Notes: generated by a model from the sequence alone, not told the origin. Shown: positions 8,125 through 17,047, numbered from the stretch's first letter. The stretch is DNA of 64,000 nt from Leuconostoc pseudomesenteroides KCTC 3652 (GCF_014634745.1 NZ_BMBP01000001.1:62001-126000), one strand, 5' to 3'. Made by a program: numbers and translations.

Positions 8125-9027
8125 TTACTTTTTTGCGCGTGGAAAAAAATTTTGATAATTTTTCTGCAAACTTTCTCGAGTAACATGTGTATACATTTGC
8201 GTCGTAGAAAGATTGACATGGCCTAATAATTCTTGCACTGTACGCATGTCCGCACCGTGATTTAACAGATGTGTCGCAAAAGTGTGTCGCAACATGTGGG
8301 GATGAATTTTGCCGGTTAATGATGATTGCTTCATGAGTTGATCAAGAATATAAGTGATGCCTGCGGTTGTGATGGGTTGTCCACGATGATTAACAAAAAC
8401 GACACGGTGGTCCATGCCTGCTGTTAACTCTGATCTTAAACCATCAATATAAGTTGAAAGCGCTATTGCCGCAAAATGACCAAAAGGTACATATCTGTCT
8501 TTATTACCTTTTCCATGAATTAGAACTAACCGTTGTGAAAAATCGACTTGTTCCAGTTGCAAATTAGCAATTTCAGCCACACGAGCACCCGTGGCATATA
8601 AAAATTCCAATAAAGCGGCATTTCGTTGCCAAAGCTTATCTGAATGGTCATATGCCACATCAAACAACTCCTGCATTTCATTTTCATAAAAAAACTCAGG
8701 TAAATGATTTTGATGCTTTTTTAAAGCCACATTATCAAATGGATTATCCAAAGCAAACTTATTTGCAATCAAAAATTGATAAAACATACGAAGACTACTA
8801 ATCTTACGCGAAATGGTTGTTCGTGCTAAATTATGTTCGTAAAGATCATTTAAAAAAACACGGACATCAAGTCCCTGAACCTCTTTGAATTTTGTAAATC
8901 CGCCATTTTCAGATAGATATGTTTCAAATTCGGTGATATCAGTGAGATACGCTTTTAAGGTTTGCGGTGAGTATTGGCGCTCCGCTTGTAAATAATCATG
9001 ATATAGTTCTAGTTCTCTCGTTGTCAT
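8125..9027 (-). CDS. xerC: Tyrosine recombinase XerC/XerD
   Basis: Resolves chromosome dimers at dif during division. The 300-residue protein has an N-terminal SAM-like core-binding domain (residues 1-105) and a C-terminal catalytic domain carrying the full set R149 (ATGARVAEI), K173 (HGKGNKDR), H244 and R247 (HPHMLRHTF), H270 (LLGHVNLSTT) and nucleophile Y279 (MYTHVT). It resembles chromosomal XerC more than phage integrases; I cannot firmly separate XerC from XerD by eye. Divergently oriented to the membrane protein at 9183. No att-like repeats or phage genes are nearby. Confidence 0.9.
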   Translation of the reverse strand: MTTRELELYHDYLQAERQYSPQTLKAYLTDITEFETYLSENGGFTKFKEVQGLDVRVFLNDLYEHNLARTTISRKISSLRMFYQFLIANKFALDNPFDNVALKKHQNHLPEFFYENEMQELFDVAYDHSDKLWQRNAALLEFLYATGARVAEIANLQLEQVDFSQRLVLIHGKGNKDRYVPFGHFAAIALSTYIDGLRSELTAGMDHRVVFVNHRGQPITTAGITYILDQLMKQSSLTGKIHPHMLRHTFATHLLNHGADMRTVQELLGHVNLSTTQMYTHVTRESLQKNYQNFFPRAKK

Positions 9028-9182
9028 ATCTCATATTATACCCGCCTTTTAATGTTTAAGAACACTTTAATTTGTTTAGGATATACAAAACTTACCCAAA
9101 CCCTAAATAAAATATCGTATAGTGATAGTAGTAAACCTTAAAATTAACCATCTAACTATACTTTGTGAACGGAGATTTGCTG

Positions 9183-9623
9183 ATGAAAGTACCAATGACA
9201 ACCCCATTAGAACAGCTGCGTAGTGGCTTAATGACTTTGCAAAACAGGACACTTATTGTTATTGCTAATTTCCGCAATAACATTTTGCACAACCGTGACT
9301 TGCGCCGTGAACGTCCTACCAAAATGTCAGATAACCGAGAATTGACAATTGTCCCCTATGAAGAAAAATCTAAAGTAGTTGATAATGCCAGTTTTGCTTA
9401 CGCACTTGAAGCTTCTATCACAGAAAGCGACCAAACACAAACCCGACCTCATAGTAAATTATTGCGTGGCATCAAAAACTTTTTCTATCATCCCTTGCGT
9501 GTCTTAGCGGCACTAATTATCATCATCTTATCCGTCTATATTGCGTTAATGTTTGTGAAAGCAACAAATACTAATCAAAATCCAATTTCAAATTCTCAAC
9601 CGCAATACAAAACTAAGAATTAA
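9183..9623 (+). CDS. Hypothetical single-pass membrane protein
   Basis: Not recognised. The start at ATG 9183 is preferred over the GTG at 9165 because GGAG lies at 9170-9173, just upstream of the ATG. The 146-residue protein has a polar, charged N-terminal two thirds (with a conserved-looking LRRERPTKM segment around residue 45), then a basic patch and one hydrophobic helix (about residues 103-124, RVLAALIIIILSVYIALMF). It ends in a short Asn/Gln-rich tail. The predicted topology is a large N-terminal domain inside and a small tail outside. It is monocistronic, ending in a bidirectional terminator. Confidence 0.75.
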   Translation: MKVPMTTPLEQLRSGLMTLQNRTLIVIANFRNNILHNRDLRRERPTKMSDNRELTIVPYEEKSKVVDNASFAYALEASITESDQTQTRPHSKLLRGIKNFFYHPLRVLAALIIIILSVYIALMFVKATNTNQNPISNSQPQYKTKN

Positions 9624-9656
9624 AAAGATGAGAACCAATTATGGTTCTCATCTTTT
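9622..9656. terminator. Bidirectional terminator
   Basis: A perfect 15-bp stem (AAAAAGATGAGAACC and its complement) with a 6-base loop gives U-runs on both strands. It serves the plus-strand membrane protein and the minus-strand UPF0210 operon, whose stop codons abut it. Confidence 0.9.
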
Positions 9657-10999
9657 TAATTCTTAAACGAATGGATTGGTGCAGGAATATGCCCACCACG
9701 ATTAATAAAATCAGCACTTGATTTTTCAACAACTGGCATAACTGGTGCCGTACCTAAAAGACCACCATAGTCGACCATGTCACCAACGTCCTTGCCCAAC
9801 GTTGGCAGGATCCGAACGGCCGTTGTTTTATTATTTTGTACGCCAATTGCCGCTTCATCAGCAATCATAGCACTAATCGTCGTAGCAGGTGTGTTTCCTG
9901 GAATAGCAATCATATCCAAGCCGACAGAACAAACTGAAGTCATAGCTTCAAGTTTGGCCAATGATAATACCCCCGCTTTAGCAGCATCAATCATGCCAGC
10001 ATCTTCAGAAACCGGAATAAAAGCACCTGAAAGACCACCAACGCGCTGTGAAGCCATCACACCGCCCTTTTTGACAGCATCATTAAGTAACATCAATGCC
10101 GCCGTTGTGCCATGGGCACCTACTTGCTCAAGACCAATTTCTTCCAGTACTTCTGCCACAGAATCCCCGCGCGCTGGGGTCGGTGCTAGACTTAGATCTA
10201 CGATCCCAAATTCAACACCAAGACGTTGGGCAGCCAAAGCACCAACCATCTGACCAACACGTGTAATTTTAAACGCGGTCTGTTTGACAGTTTCAGCAAC
10301 AACTTGAATCGACTCACCCTTAACTTTTTCGATGGCACGTTTAACAACACCAGGGCCTGAAACACCCACATTAATGACTACATCAGGCTCGCTGACGCCA
10401 TGAAAAGCACCTGCCATAAACGGATTATCTTCAACCGCATTGGCAAAAATAACCAACTTAGCATTGGCGGTATCCGACTTCTCCGCGATTGCCATCACCG
10501 TTTCACCCATTAATTTAATAGCATCTAAATTAATACCAGCTTTGGTTGAGCCAATGTTAACACTTGACATGACCAAATCAGTTTCAGTTAAAGCACGTGG
10601 CATTGACTGAATAAGGGCTAAGTCACCGTTAGCAAATCCCTTTTGAACCAATGCCGAATATCCGCCAATAAAATCAACCCCGACAGCTTTTGCCGCATCA
10701 TCCATGGCATGAGCATAGTACAGCATCTCATCAGGTGTTGCGTGACCAGCAATCAAAGCAATTGGCGTGACACTGATTCGTTTATTAGTAATTGGTATGC
10801 CGAATTCACGTTCAATTTGTTCAGCTACTGACACCAAATTTTTAGCGTAAGTTGTAATTTTATTATAAATATTTTGGGCGGTAGCCTTCGGATCACCCGC
10901 CACAGTATCTAATAAAGAAATGCCCATCGTGATAGTACGAATATCAAGATGTTCTTCTTCAACCATCTGAATTGTTTCCAGTATTTGCTTTGTTTCCAT
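9656..10999 (-). CDS. UPF0210/DUF711 (PFL-like) family protein
   Basis: A 447-residue conserved protein of the DUF711/UPF0210 family, structurally related to pyruvate-formate-lyase-like folds, whose reaction is unknown. The start has GGAG 6 bases upstream. Recognisable segments include the N-terminal [47 protein letters not shown] and the glycine-rich C-terminus [16 protein letters not shown]. It lies 44 bases downstream of the ACT-domain protein, the partner almost always found next to it in Firmicutes. The pair may sense and act on a small metabolite; that is conjecture. Confidence 0.9.
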   Translation of the reverse strand: METKQILETIQMVEEEHLDIRTITMGISLLDTVAGDPKATAQNIYNKITTYAKNLVSVAEQIEREFGIPITNKRISVTPIALIAGHATPDEMLYYAHAMDDAAKAVGVDFIGGYSALVQKGFANGDLALIQSMPRALTETDLVMSSVNIGSTKAGINLDAIKLMGETVMAIAEKSDTANAKLVIFANAVEDNPFMAGAFHGVSEPDVVINVGVSGPGVVKRAIEKVKGESIQVVAETVKQTAFKITRVGQMVGALAAQRLGVEFGIVDLSLAPTPARGDSVAEVLEEIGLEQVGAHGTTAALMLLNDAVKKGGVMASQRVGGLSGAFIPVSEDAGMIDAAKAGVLSLAKLEAMTSVCSVGLDMIAIPGNTPATTISAMIADEAAIGVQNNKTTAVRILPTLGKDVGDMVDYGGLLGTAPVMPVVEKSSADFINRGGHIPAPIHSFKN

Positions 11000-11043
11000 T
11001 TTTTCTCCAGTAAACTGTGCTGAGATAGACGCAATTATCGTAC

Positions 11044-11337
11044 TCAGAAAGGTTGGTCTTGCGTTGAAACACGTGACATTGTTTCAAATATTTCTTCACG
11101 TTGTGTATGGATTGTCACACCTAATTTATCACCCAGTTGATTTAACTCGTCTTGTAAGGCGTTGAATTGTTCATCCAATGTTTCCAAATTGACTAACATA
11201 CTCATAGTAAAAATATTTTGCATGATAGTTTGAGAAACATCTAAAATATTAATATGATGTTTTGATAAATTGCTAGCCACAGCTGCAATAATACCTGGCT
11301 TGTCTTGCCCCACAACTGTTATAACTGCTTTACTCAT
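11044..11337 (-). CDS. ACT domain-containing protein (UPF0237)
   Basis: A 97-residue protein that is essentially one or two ACT folds: [23 protein letters not shown] opens with the ligand-binding DKPGI turn typical of GcvR-like ACT proteins. The start at 11337 is chosen for the GGAG located 7 bases upstream; the ATG six codons earlier lacks a site. Slightly longer than the roughly 90-residue family norm through its C-terminal tail. Third gene of ntd-ASCH-ACT-UPF0210. Its amino acid ligand, if any, cannot be told from sequence. Confidence 0.88.
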   Translation of the reverse strand: MSKAVITVVGQDKPGIIAAVASNLSKHHINILDVSQTIMQNIFTMSMLVNLETLDEQFNALQDELNQLGDKLGVTIHTQREEIFETMSRVSTQDQPF

Positions 11338-11364
11338 AATGATTCTCCATTTCATATAATTATT

Positions 11365-11868
11365 CTAATAACCATGTTGATGGCGAGCTTGCCATACCTT
11401 ATAAAGCTCGTCTAATCCTGAATCCGCCAAAACTTTAGCATAAGTTTTTGGCATCTGTGACATGGCGATTGCAGATAGTTCTTTCTCGAATGGTTCAATT
11501 CGACTTGATACGATTTTATCACACCGATAGGATTTCAAATCAGCTAGCACAGCGGTATTTTGATGAATTAAACGATCATCAATTGACAACCAACCTAGTT
11601 TACCTTTGACCAAAAACGGCTTAACCCAAGATGTCACTGTTAAATGCCAAGCATAAATATCGTCATCCTGACTAACTCGATCAATATGTACCGTTGCTAA
11701 TGCAGTACGTTTCGGCAACATCAAGTCAAAGGTTCCTTGTTGTGATTTTGCAGATGAAACAACTAGAAAATCTGTGACTTTACCAGGATGCCAAGAGCGA
11801 TATTCAATTTTTTTTGAGCCAAACATAATCTGCGAAGCGTATGGCTGCCGAATAACTAATGCTTTCAT
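11365..11868 (-). CDS. ASCH (PUA-like) domain protein
   Basis: A 167-residue protein beginning MKALVIRQPYASQIMFGSKK and continuing IEYRSWHPGK, the conserved N-terminal strand-helix and E-x-R signature of ASCH domains, which are PUA-like and thought to bind RNA or modified bases. No partner domain. A ribosome site is hard to see: the ATG lies 25 bases after the ntd stop with only weak SD-like sequence, so coupling to ntd is possible. Function is unknown; the nucleoside-related neighbour ntd is suggestive only. Confidence 0.82.
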   Translation of the reverse strand: MKALVIRQPYASQIMFGSKKIEYRSWHPGKVTDFLVVSSAKSQQGTFDLMLPKRTALATVHIDRVSQDDDIYAWHLTVTSWVKPFLVKGKLGWLSIDDRLIHQNTAVLADLKSYRCDKIVSSRIEPFEKELSAIAMSQMPKTYAKVLADSGLDELYKVWQARHQHGY

Positions 11869-11892
11869 TTGTATTCTATGTCAAGACCAAAT

Positions 11893-12336
11893 CTAAAAAA
11901 TTTCACCAGTAAAAGGGATCTCTGTTACGGCATCAAAATTATAAGTGGCTAAGTCGTCAACACTTGTCAAGTAAGCAGTTAACGGAATACCCATCATCAA
12001 GTTGACCGCTCCTTCTTTTTCTTTAACAACAATTACCGGAATATTGTTCGCAACTGCATATCCAAATTCCCATGCTGTTCCAGGATCTACTTCCTGCCCA
12101 ACGTAATCAATCACAGCCACCATGATATCAGCATCATTAATAGCGTCAACATCACCATTATACGTAGCGATTCGCCATTCATGAGAAAACATTTCAAATT
12201 CTTCATGTTGGTGTTCTCTAGGTGAAAATACAGAGGAGGCTGTCTCATTTTTTGCTAAAGCAGATTCAGCTCGCGATACACGATCAATTTGTTCTTCATC
12301 GAAAAAGGGACTCGCCAAGTAGATTTTTTTTGCCAT
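11893..12336 (-). CDS. ntd: Nucleoside 2-deoxyribosyltransferase
   Basis: Exchanges the base of 2'-deoxynucleosides, a salvage reaction well known in lactobacilli. The 147 residues include YLASPFF at the N-terminus, the acidic DADIMVAVIDY strand and VDPGTAWEFGYA with the catalytic glutamate E90; these match the family. GGAG precedes the start. First gene of a four-gene operon (ntd, ASCH, ACT, UPF0210) bounded by terminators at 12408-12436 upstream and 9622-9656 downstream. A plausible but weak promoter lies between 12340 and 12400. Confidence 0.93.
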   Translation of the reverse strand: MAKKIYLASPFFDEEQIDRVSRAESALAKNETASSVFSPREHQHEEFEMFSHEWRIATYNGDVDAINDADIMVAVIDYVGQEVDPGTAWEFGYAVANNIPVIVVKEKEGAVNLMMGIPLTAYLTSVDDLATYNFDAVTEIPFTGEIF

Positions 12337-12407
12337 TTTTTTGCTCCATTTTTATTGATAATACTAGTCTAACAGATAGCTAAGTATTCGACTAGTAATT
12401 CTTTTAA

Positions 12408-12436
12408 CAAAAAAACGTGTTCAAAAACACGTTTTT
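12408..12436 (-). terminator. Terminator after mvaS
   Basis: Minus-strand stem ACGTGTT/AACACGT (12432-12426 with 12421-12415), 4-base loop, followed by seven U. It overlaps the mvaS stop codon region. Confidence 0.85.
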
Positions 12437-13592
12437 AGCTATATTGTCGTTCACCGTTTTGCCAGCCCAGGAATTGAAAATGATGCTTTTTGGTAGCTGA
12501 CCTTATCACGTCGACATGAGAATCTAATAGTTGTGATTGGAATATTTTTTCATATTGTGCCACAGACACCTGTTGTCTTTCAGACAATTGCTTTGCAACT
12601 GATGCTGCGGGAATCGAAGACCTGAAATCTGGTTGCAGTGTCATTGAATATAACTCAGCTTCAGCCCCAGAACCATAACTAAAAATGGCAACTTTTTCAC
12701 CTGGCTTCAAATCTTTCGAATGACTGAGAAGAGACAACAAGCTGAGATAAACTGAACCAGTATACAAATTACCAACATGCCGGCTGAATTGTTGACTCGC
12801 AATTAGGTTATTGAGCAAACGCTTCTGTTGTGCTTCATCAGCCTCTAAAATAATTTGATCTAAAGCTTTTTTCCCCATTTTAGTGTAAGGCAAATGAAAT
12901 GCAAATCCAGTAAAGTCATTCAAACTATGCTTTGTTTGATTTTTATAACGCTGCCAAAGGGTCAAAAACATTTCTTTGTATACTTCAGTAGACAGATGAC
13001 CATCGACAAGTGCTTCAGTCCGGTCAACGGGTCGCCAAAAATCCGCTACTTCTCGACTCATGTAGACAGAGTCATCGTTAATCAACGTAATATTCGGATT
13101 AGTAGCCACGATCATTGCCACAGCGCCGGCACCTTGCGTGACTTCTCCAGCAGTTGCTAAGCCATATCGCGCGATATCTGAGGCAATAACAAGAACTCTT
13201 TTATCCGGATGAGCAGCTACATAATCACGTGCTTGCATCAAGCCAAAGGTTCCAGCATAACAAGCCTGTTTGAGTTCAATCGTTCTGACAAACTCAGATA
13301 GTTGTAATAATTTTTGAACATAAATCGCACTCGACTTTGAATTATCAATACCCGATTCTGTGGCAAAAATAACCATATCAATGGTTTTTCTTTCTTGATC
13401 GTCAACGATTTGTCTCGCTGCATTAGCTCCCATTGTAACGACATCTTCATCATTAGGTATGACAGCTTGTTCATCTTGACCGATACCAATCGTATATTTA
13501 TCCGGTTCGTCACCTCTTGCTTTCGCCAATGTTACTAAATCTAGCACATATTCTGGTGTATAAAAAGCAATTTTGTCAATTCCAATATTCAC
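12435..13592 (-). CDS. mvaS: Hydroxymethylglutaryl-CoA synthase
   Basis: Condenses acetyl-CoA with acetoacetyl-CoA to HMG-CoA, the second step of the mevalonate route to isoprenoids used by lactic acid bacteria. The 385 residues match bacterial MvaS. The catalytic triad is visible: Glu79 (FATESGIDNSKS), Cys111 (ELKQACYAGT) and the histidine of FAFHLPYTKMGKKAL. The start is GTG at 13592 with GAGG about 8 bases upstream. It has its own promoter (13613-13640) and terminator, so it is monocistronic. No other mevalonate genes are in the window. Confidence 0.96.
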   Translation of the reverse strand: MNIGIDKIAFYTPEYVLDLVTLAKARGDEPDKYTIGIGQDEQAVIPNDEDVVTMGANAARQIVDDQERKTIDMVIFATESGIDNSKSSAIYVQKLLQLSEFVRTIELKQACYAGTFGLMQARDYVAAHPDKRVLVIASDIARYGLATAGEVTQGAGAVAMIVATNPNITLINDDSVYMSREVADFWRPVDRTEALVDGHLSTEVYKEMFLTLWQRYKNQTKHSLNDFTGFAFHLPYTKMGKKALDQIILEADEAQQKRLLNNLIASQQFSRHVGNLYTGSVYLSLLSLLSHSKDLKPGEKVAIFSYGSGAEAELYSMTLQPDFRSSIPAASVAKQLSERQQVSVAQYEKIFQSQLLDSHVDVIRSATKKHHFQFLGWQNGERQYS

Positions 13593-13612
13593 TTTAAATT
13601 ACCTCGATTACA

Positions 13613-13640
13613 ATTTTAACGACTACATTCATTTTAACAA
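13613..13640 (-). promoter_or_regulatory. Promoter of mvaS
   Basis: TTGTTA at 13640-13635 and TAAAAT at 13618-13613 with a 16-base spacer, 21 bases upstream of the GTG start. It also falls just after the end of the ABC-F gene, for which I see no terminator. Confidence 0.55.
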
Positions 13641-13660
13641 TGATTCTTAAACAGAGATCC

Positions 13661-15283
13661 TTAGTATAAGGCTTTGACTTTATCTTGAATGCTATCGTTA
13701 TTAATAAATTCGTCATAAGTTGTGTCCACGCGATCAACAGCACCTTTTGAAGATACTTCAATCACATGGTTAGCGGTTGTTGCCAAGAACTCATGATCGT
13801 GTGATGTCAAAATGATTGAACCCTTAAAAGCAACGACCGCATCGTTAAGTGACTGAATTGATTCCAAATCTAAATGATTTGTCGGATCATCCATCAGCAA
13901 AACATTTGCTTTAAGCAACATCATTTTGGCTAAGACAATGCGAACCTTTTCACCACCAGACAAAACATTAATTTGCTTCAATGAATCATCTCCTCGGAAC
14001 AACATCTGCCCTAACATGCCACGTAGACTTGTATTATCTTTTTGTTCTTCTTCGGCGAAATCACGTAACCAATCTAAAATGGTTAAGTCTTGATTTTCAA
14101 AATTATCGTTCAAATCTTTCGCAATGTAGGACTGAGATGTGGTAACACCCCAAGTAACAGTTCCCGCATCCGGTTCTAAAGTTCCCGCAATGATTTGCAT
14201 CAAAGTCGTGGTTGCCAAATCAGAGCGAGACAAAATAGCAATTTTATCTCCCGGGCGACCAATGAAAGAAATATTATCTAATACTTTTTCGCCATCAATT
14301 GTTTTGGAAACATTTTCAACACGAACCATATCATTTCCCAATTCTCGATTTAATGGGAAATTGATGAATGGATATTTTCGTGATGAGGGCTTGATATCAT
14401 CCAGAGTTATCTTGTCCAGTTGCTTCTTTCGAGCAGTCGCTTGTTTAGACTTTGAAGCATTCGCAGAGAAACGCGCTACGAATTCTTGTAGCTGCTTAAT
14501 CTGTTCTTCTTTTTTTGCATTCTGTTGCGAGGCTAGGCGTTGTGCTAATTCAGAAGACTCACGCCAGAAATCATAGTTACCAACAAATGGTGTGATTTTA
14601 CCAAAATCAACATCCAAAATATTAGTAGAGACCGCATTCAGGAAATGACGATCATGGGACACGACGATGACCAGATTAGGAAAATCAGCCAAAAAATCCT
14701 CTAACCAATTAATTGTTTGAACATCTAGTCCATTAGTTGGCTCATCTAAAACTAGGATATCCGGATTACCAAACAACGCTTGCGCCAATAATACCTTGAC
14801 TTTATCGTTTTCAGTCAGCTCACCCATTAATGTGTACTGCATGTCATCGCCGATGCCTAATTTACTGAGTAATTGTCCGGCTTCTACTTCAGCATTCCAA
14901 CCATCTAGCTCTTCAAATTCCGCACCTAAATCAGCCACTCGAACACCATCTTCATCGTTAAAATCGGGTTTGGCATAAATAGCGTCCATCTCGGTTTTAA
15001 TTTGATAAAGTCTTTCGTGACCCTGAATAACAGTATCTAATACTGTAAAGTCATCAAAAGCGAAGTGATCCTGCTGTAAAGAAGACATTCTTTCGCCATC
15101 ACCAATTGTAATAGTTCCTTCGGTAGGCTGTAACTCACCTTGAAGTAACTTTAAGAAAGTTGATTTTCCAGCACCATTAGCACCAATAATGCCGTATGTA
15201 TTGCCAGGCGTCAACTTCAAGTTAACATCTTGATATAATTTTGGTCCTGAAAAACTAAAACTCATATTTGCGACTGTAATCAC
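13661..15283 (-). CDS. ABC-F family ATPase (YkpA/YbiT type)
   Basis: A soluble twin-ATPase ABC protein with no membrane domain; members act on ribosomes. The start is GTG at 15283, directly after GGAGG, giving 540 residues, the YkpA length; the upstream open frame is not conserved. NBD1 has an intact Walker A (GIIGANGAGKST), a divergent signature (LTENDKVKV instead of LSGGE) and Walker B (ILVLDEPTNGLD). A charged linker covers about residues 245-300. NBD2 has an intact signature (LSGGEKVR) and Walker B (LLMDDPTNHLD) but its P-loop is degraded (AILSRSDLATTT, no GK). Physiological role is unknown; resistance is possible but unsupported. Confidence 0.9.
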   Translation of the reverse strand: MITVANMSFSFSGPKLYQDVNLKLTPGNTYGIIGANGAGKSTFLKLLQGELQPTEGTITIGDGERMSSLQQDHFAFDDFTVLDTVIQGHERLYQIKTEMDAIYAKPDFNDEDGVRVADLGAEFEELDGWNAEVEAGQLLSKLGIGDDMQYTLMGELTENDKVKVLLAQALFGNPDILVLDEPTNGLDVQTINWLEDFLADFPNLVIVVSHDRHFLNAVSTNILDVDFGKITPFVGNYDFWRESSELAQRLASQQNAKKEEQIKQLQEFVARFSANASKSKQATARKKQLDKITLDDIKPSSRKYPFINFPLNRELGNDMVRVENVSKTIDGEKVLDNISFIGRPGDKIAILSRSDLATTTLMQIIAGTLEPDAGTVTWGVTTSQSYIAKDLNDNFENQDLTILDWLRDFAEEEQKDNTSLRGMLGQMLFRGDDSLKQINVLSGGEKVRIVLAKMMLLKANVLLMDDPTNHLDLESIQSLNDAVVAFKGSIILTSHDHEFLATTANHVIEVSSKGAVDRVDTTYDEFINNDSIQDKVKALY

Positions 15284-15364
15284 GTTAAAATCCTCCAATT
15301 TAAAAACTTGATAAATCACATGCTCTTGCATGATCTTTACCAAATTACCTTATTTTAGTGTAAC

Positions 15365-15394
15365 AGAAAAAGCGCTAATTATCGCGCTTTTTCT
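15365..15394. terminator. Bidirectional-looking terminator
   Basis: Perfect 11-bp stem AGAAAAAGCGC and its complement with an 8-base loop. It lies downstream of the membrane protein at 15425 and upstream of the ABC-F gene. Confidence 0.85.
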
Positions 15395-15424
15395 AAATAT
15401 CACATGAAAAATATCTCTGACCAA

Positions 15425-15862
15425 TTAGGATTTAAAACCGCCGTCAACGGGTAATTGAATATCATCCCCTGAATCATCAGTCAAATTGTGGAAGCCAGCC
15501 TCAACAGGAATTTGGTTTTCATCAGGGTCGTCACGAGTATCTCCAAAGAAAGTAAATAAACTAAGGACAATATACATTAATCCAAAGTAAAAACCGTACT
15601 CATGTGATACTAAGTCCAACAACAATGTCGAAATCGCTGTAAATAGCACCGGTAAAAACAGCAATACAAGCGGTGAGTATCCGCGTTTGCGAACTTGATA
15701 GCCTAAATACAAAGTGTAAATACTATTAAGTATCAGGTAGAAAAATATCACTTTGTGCAGACCACTCATACTAGTAACTTTGCCCAAAAAAGGTATTATA
15801 ATGCCCAACACAATTGCTGCGAGCCATTGATAGCCATAATATTTTATAAATTTTTCCATCAT
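15425..15862 (-). CDS. Hypothetical membrane protein with a duplicated C-terminal motif
   Basis: Not recognised. The 145 residues contain four hydrophobic segments (about residues 12-28, 38-55, 65-84 and 91-107) and an acidic, soluble C-terminal tail. The tail carries the same short motif twice: IPVEAGF and, 15 residues later, LPVDGGF just before the end. Such repeated tails often act as docking sites, but no partner is known to me. It starts 50 bases after rsmE would end upstream and is followed by a strong terminator, so it is probably the last gene of the rsmE transcript. Confidence 0.75.
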   Translation of the reverse strand: MMEKFIKYYGYQWLAAIVLGIIIPFLGKVTSMSGLHKVIFFYLILNSIYTLYLGYQVRKRGYSPLVLLFLPVLFTAISTLLLDLVSHEYGFYFGLMYIVLSLFTFFGDTRDDPDENQIPVEAGFHNLTDDSGDDIQLPVDGGFKS

Positions 15863-15912
15863 TATTGCACCCGCCTTAAAATAGTCTCATCTGTTTATTA
15901 TATTGTACGCTA

Positions 15913-16653
15913 TTACTGCAACTCACGCAAGACACTAATAGCGGACAGAGCGTAGAGTGGTGCAGTTTCAGCGCGCAGTATCCGCGGACCTAATCCAGCA
16001 GAAACAAAATCTAGCTGAGTTAACGTCCGAATTTCATCTATTGTCAATCCACCTTCTGGTCCAAATACCAAAACGACGTGACCACTATTGGGCACATGCT
16101 TAACCGAATCGATAAAAGCAGCTGTTTCCCCCTCTTTTGCCGATTCTTCCCAAGCCACTATACCTACATCTTTTTGCAAATGAACTGCTGTTTGCCATGT
16201 CAAAAAATCAATTTCTGGTATGCACAGGCGGTGAGACTGCTCGGCAGCCGCTTGCGCAATTTTTTGCAACCGAGACATCTTTTTGTCCTGTTGCTTGCCC
16301 CAATCAACCACAGTGCGCGACATCTTTGTAAAAATAATGCGCGCAACACCTAATTCTGTAATTTTTTGAACGAACCATTCTGAGCGATCATTTTTTAATG
16401 GCGATACAATTACTGTCACATTAATTGGCAATTCAACAGTTTGATTAGGATGTGCAATTACCTCAAGGGCAATATGATTTGTATCAATATCTGTCACTTG
16501 ACCAATGACAAGTTGTTGATTATTATCCACAAACTCAGCTTTTGTGCCAATACGTGCCCGTAACACACGACCAAAGTGATTAAATGCGGCATCCTCACGA
16601 GTCAACTTAATTATCTCGTCATTGATAGAACGTTTTAGAAAATATCGCTGCAT
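15913..16653 (-). CDS. rsmE: 16S rRNA m3U1498 methyltransferase
   Basis: SPOUT-class enzyme methylating N3 of U1498 in 16S rRNA. The 246 residues have an N-terminal PUA-like domain (1-70, starting MQRYFLKRS) and a C-terminal trefoil-knot domain with VLVFGPEGGLTIDEI and LGPRILRAETAPLYALSAI, the SAM-binding knot. An AAGGA ribosome site precedes the start. In most Firmicutes it follows prmA directly; here a tRNA gene and about 450 bases of other sequence lie between them. Confidence 0.95.
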   Translation of the reverse strand: MQRYFLKRSINDEIIKLTREDAAFNHFGRVLRARIGTKAEFVDNNQQLVIGQVTDIDTNHIALEVIAHPNQTVELPINVTVIVSPLKNDRSEWFVQKITELGVARIIFTKMSRTVVDWGKQQDKKMSRLQKIAQAAAEQSHRLCIPEIDFLTWQTAVHLQKDVGIVAWEESAKEGETAAFIDSVKHVPNSGHVVLVFGPEGGLTIDEIRTLTQLDFVSAGLGPRILRAETAPLYALSAISVLRELQ

Positions 16654-16804
16654 TAATAATTCCTTTTTAGATTTAATCGTCTTGAATGTCTCGCGCTTTG
16701 TACCGCCACAACAAAATATGTACCGAGTTAGGTCACCCCTATTATCTGAATAACCAACTTATTCAAAAGAACAAGCTAAAGCCTATGTTGGTACTTGCTT
16801 ACAA

Positions 16805-16878
16805 TGGACCATGTTGGACTCGAACCAACGACCGGACGGTTATGAGCCATCTGCTCTAACCAACTGAGCTAATGGTCC
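16805..16878 (-). tRNA. tRNA with CAU anticodon, probably tRNA-Ile2 (lysidine type), otherwise elongator Met
   Basis: The 74-nt minus-strand sequence folds into a perfect cloverleaf: acceptor GGACCAT/ATGGTCC with discriminator A, D-stem GCTC/GAGC, anticodon stem GATGG/CCGTC with loop CTCATAA (anticodon CAT), T-stem GTTGG/CCAAC with TTCGAGT. CCA is not encoded. The GGACC acceptor end and CTCATAA loop resemble the tRNA-Ile2 that needs TilS lysidine modification more than Gram-positive elongator Met tRNA, which usually has a TTCATAC loop. I cannot settle this by eye. An extended -10 (TGGTACAAT) lies 9 bases upstream. Confidence 0.93.
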
Positions 16879-16931
16879 AATATAATTATTGTACCAAAAT
16901 TCTACCAAATCTGCCATCCTGATTAGGCAAC

Positions 16932-17003
16932 AAAAAAAGCGCCGTGTGGCGCCTCTTCGCTGCATTTTGACTCGTGTTCTACTTATAGTTTGTAAGTTAA
17001 AGT
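16932..17003 (-). ncRNA. Candidate small RNA or prmA 3' UTR with terminator
   Basis: A promoter-like TTGACA (17039-17034) with TGATAA (17015-17010, 18-base spacer) would start a transcript near 17003. It would end at a GC-rich terminator (GCGCC/GGCGC stem at 16952-16939, GTGT-type loop, seven U). No open frame with a ribosome site lies inside. The same terminator could simply end the prmA transcript, whose stop is about 155 bases upstream. RNA evidence would be needed to choose. Confidence 0.4.
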
Positions 17004-17047
17004 ATGTGATTATCACGGGAGAATAATTATGAGTGTCAAAATACATT

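Noticed and set aside
8125-9027. Tyrosine recombinase as a phage or island integrase
   Set aside because: It has XerC-like length and motifs, no flanking att repeats, and housekeeping neighbours.
16840-17046. 68-codon open frame on the minus strand
   Set aside because: It runs through the terminator at 16932-16952 and into the tRNA gene, and lacks a ribosome site.
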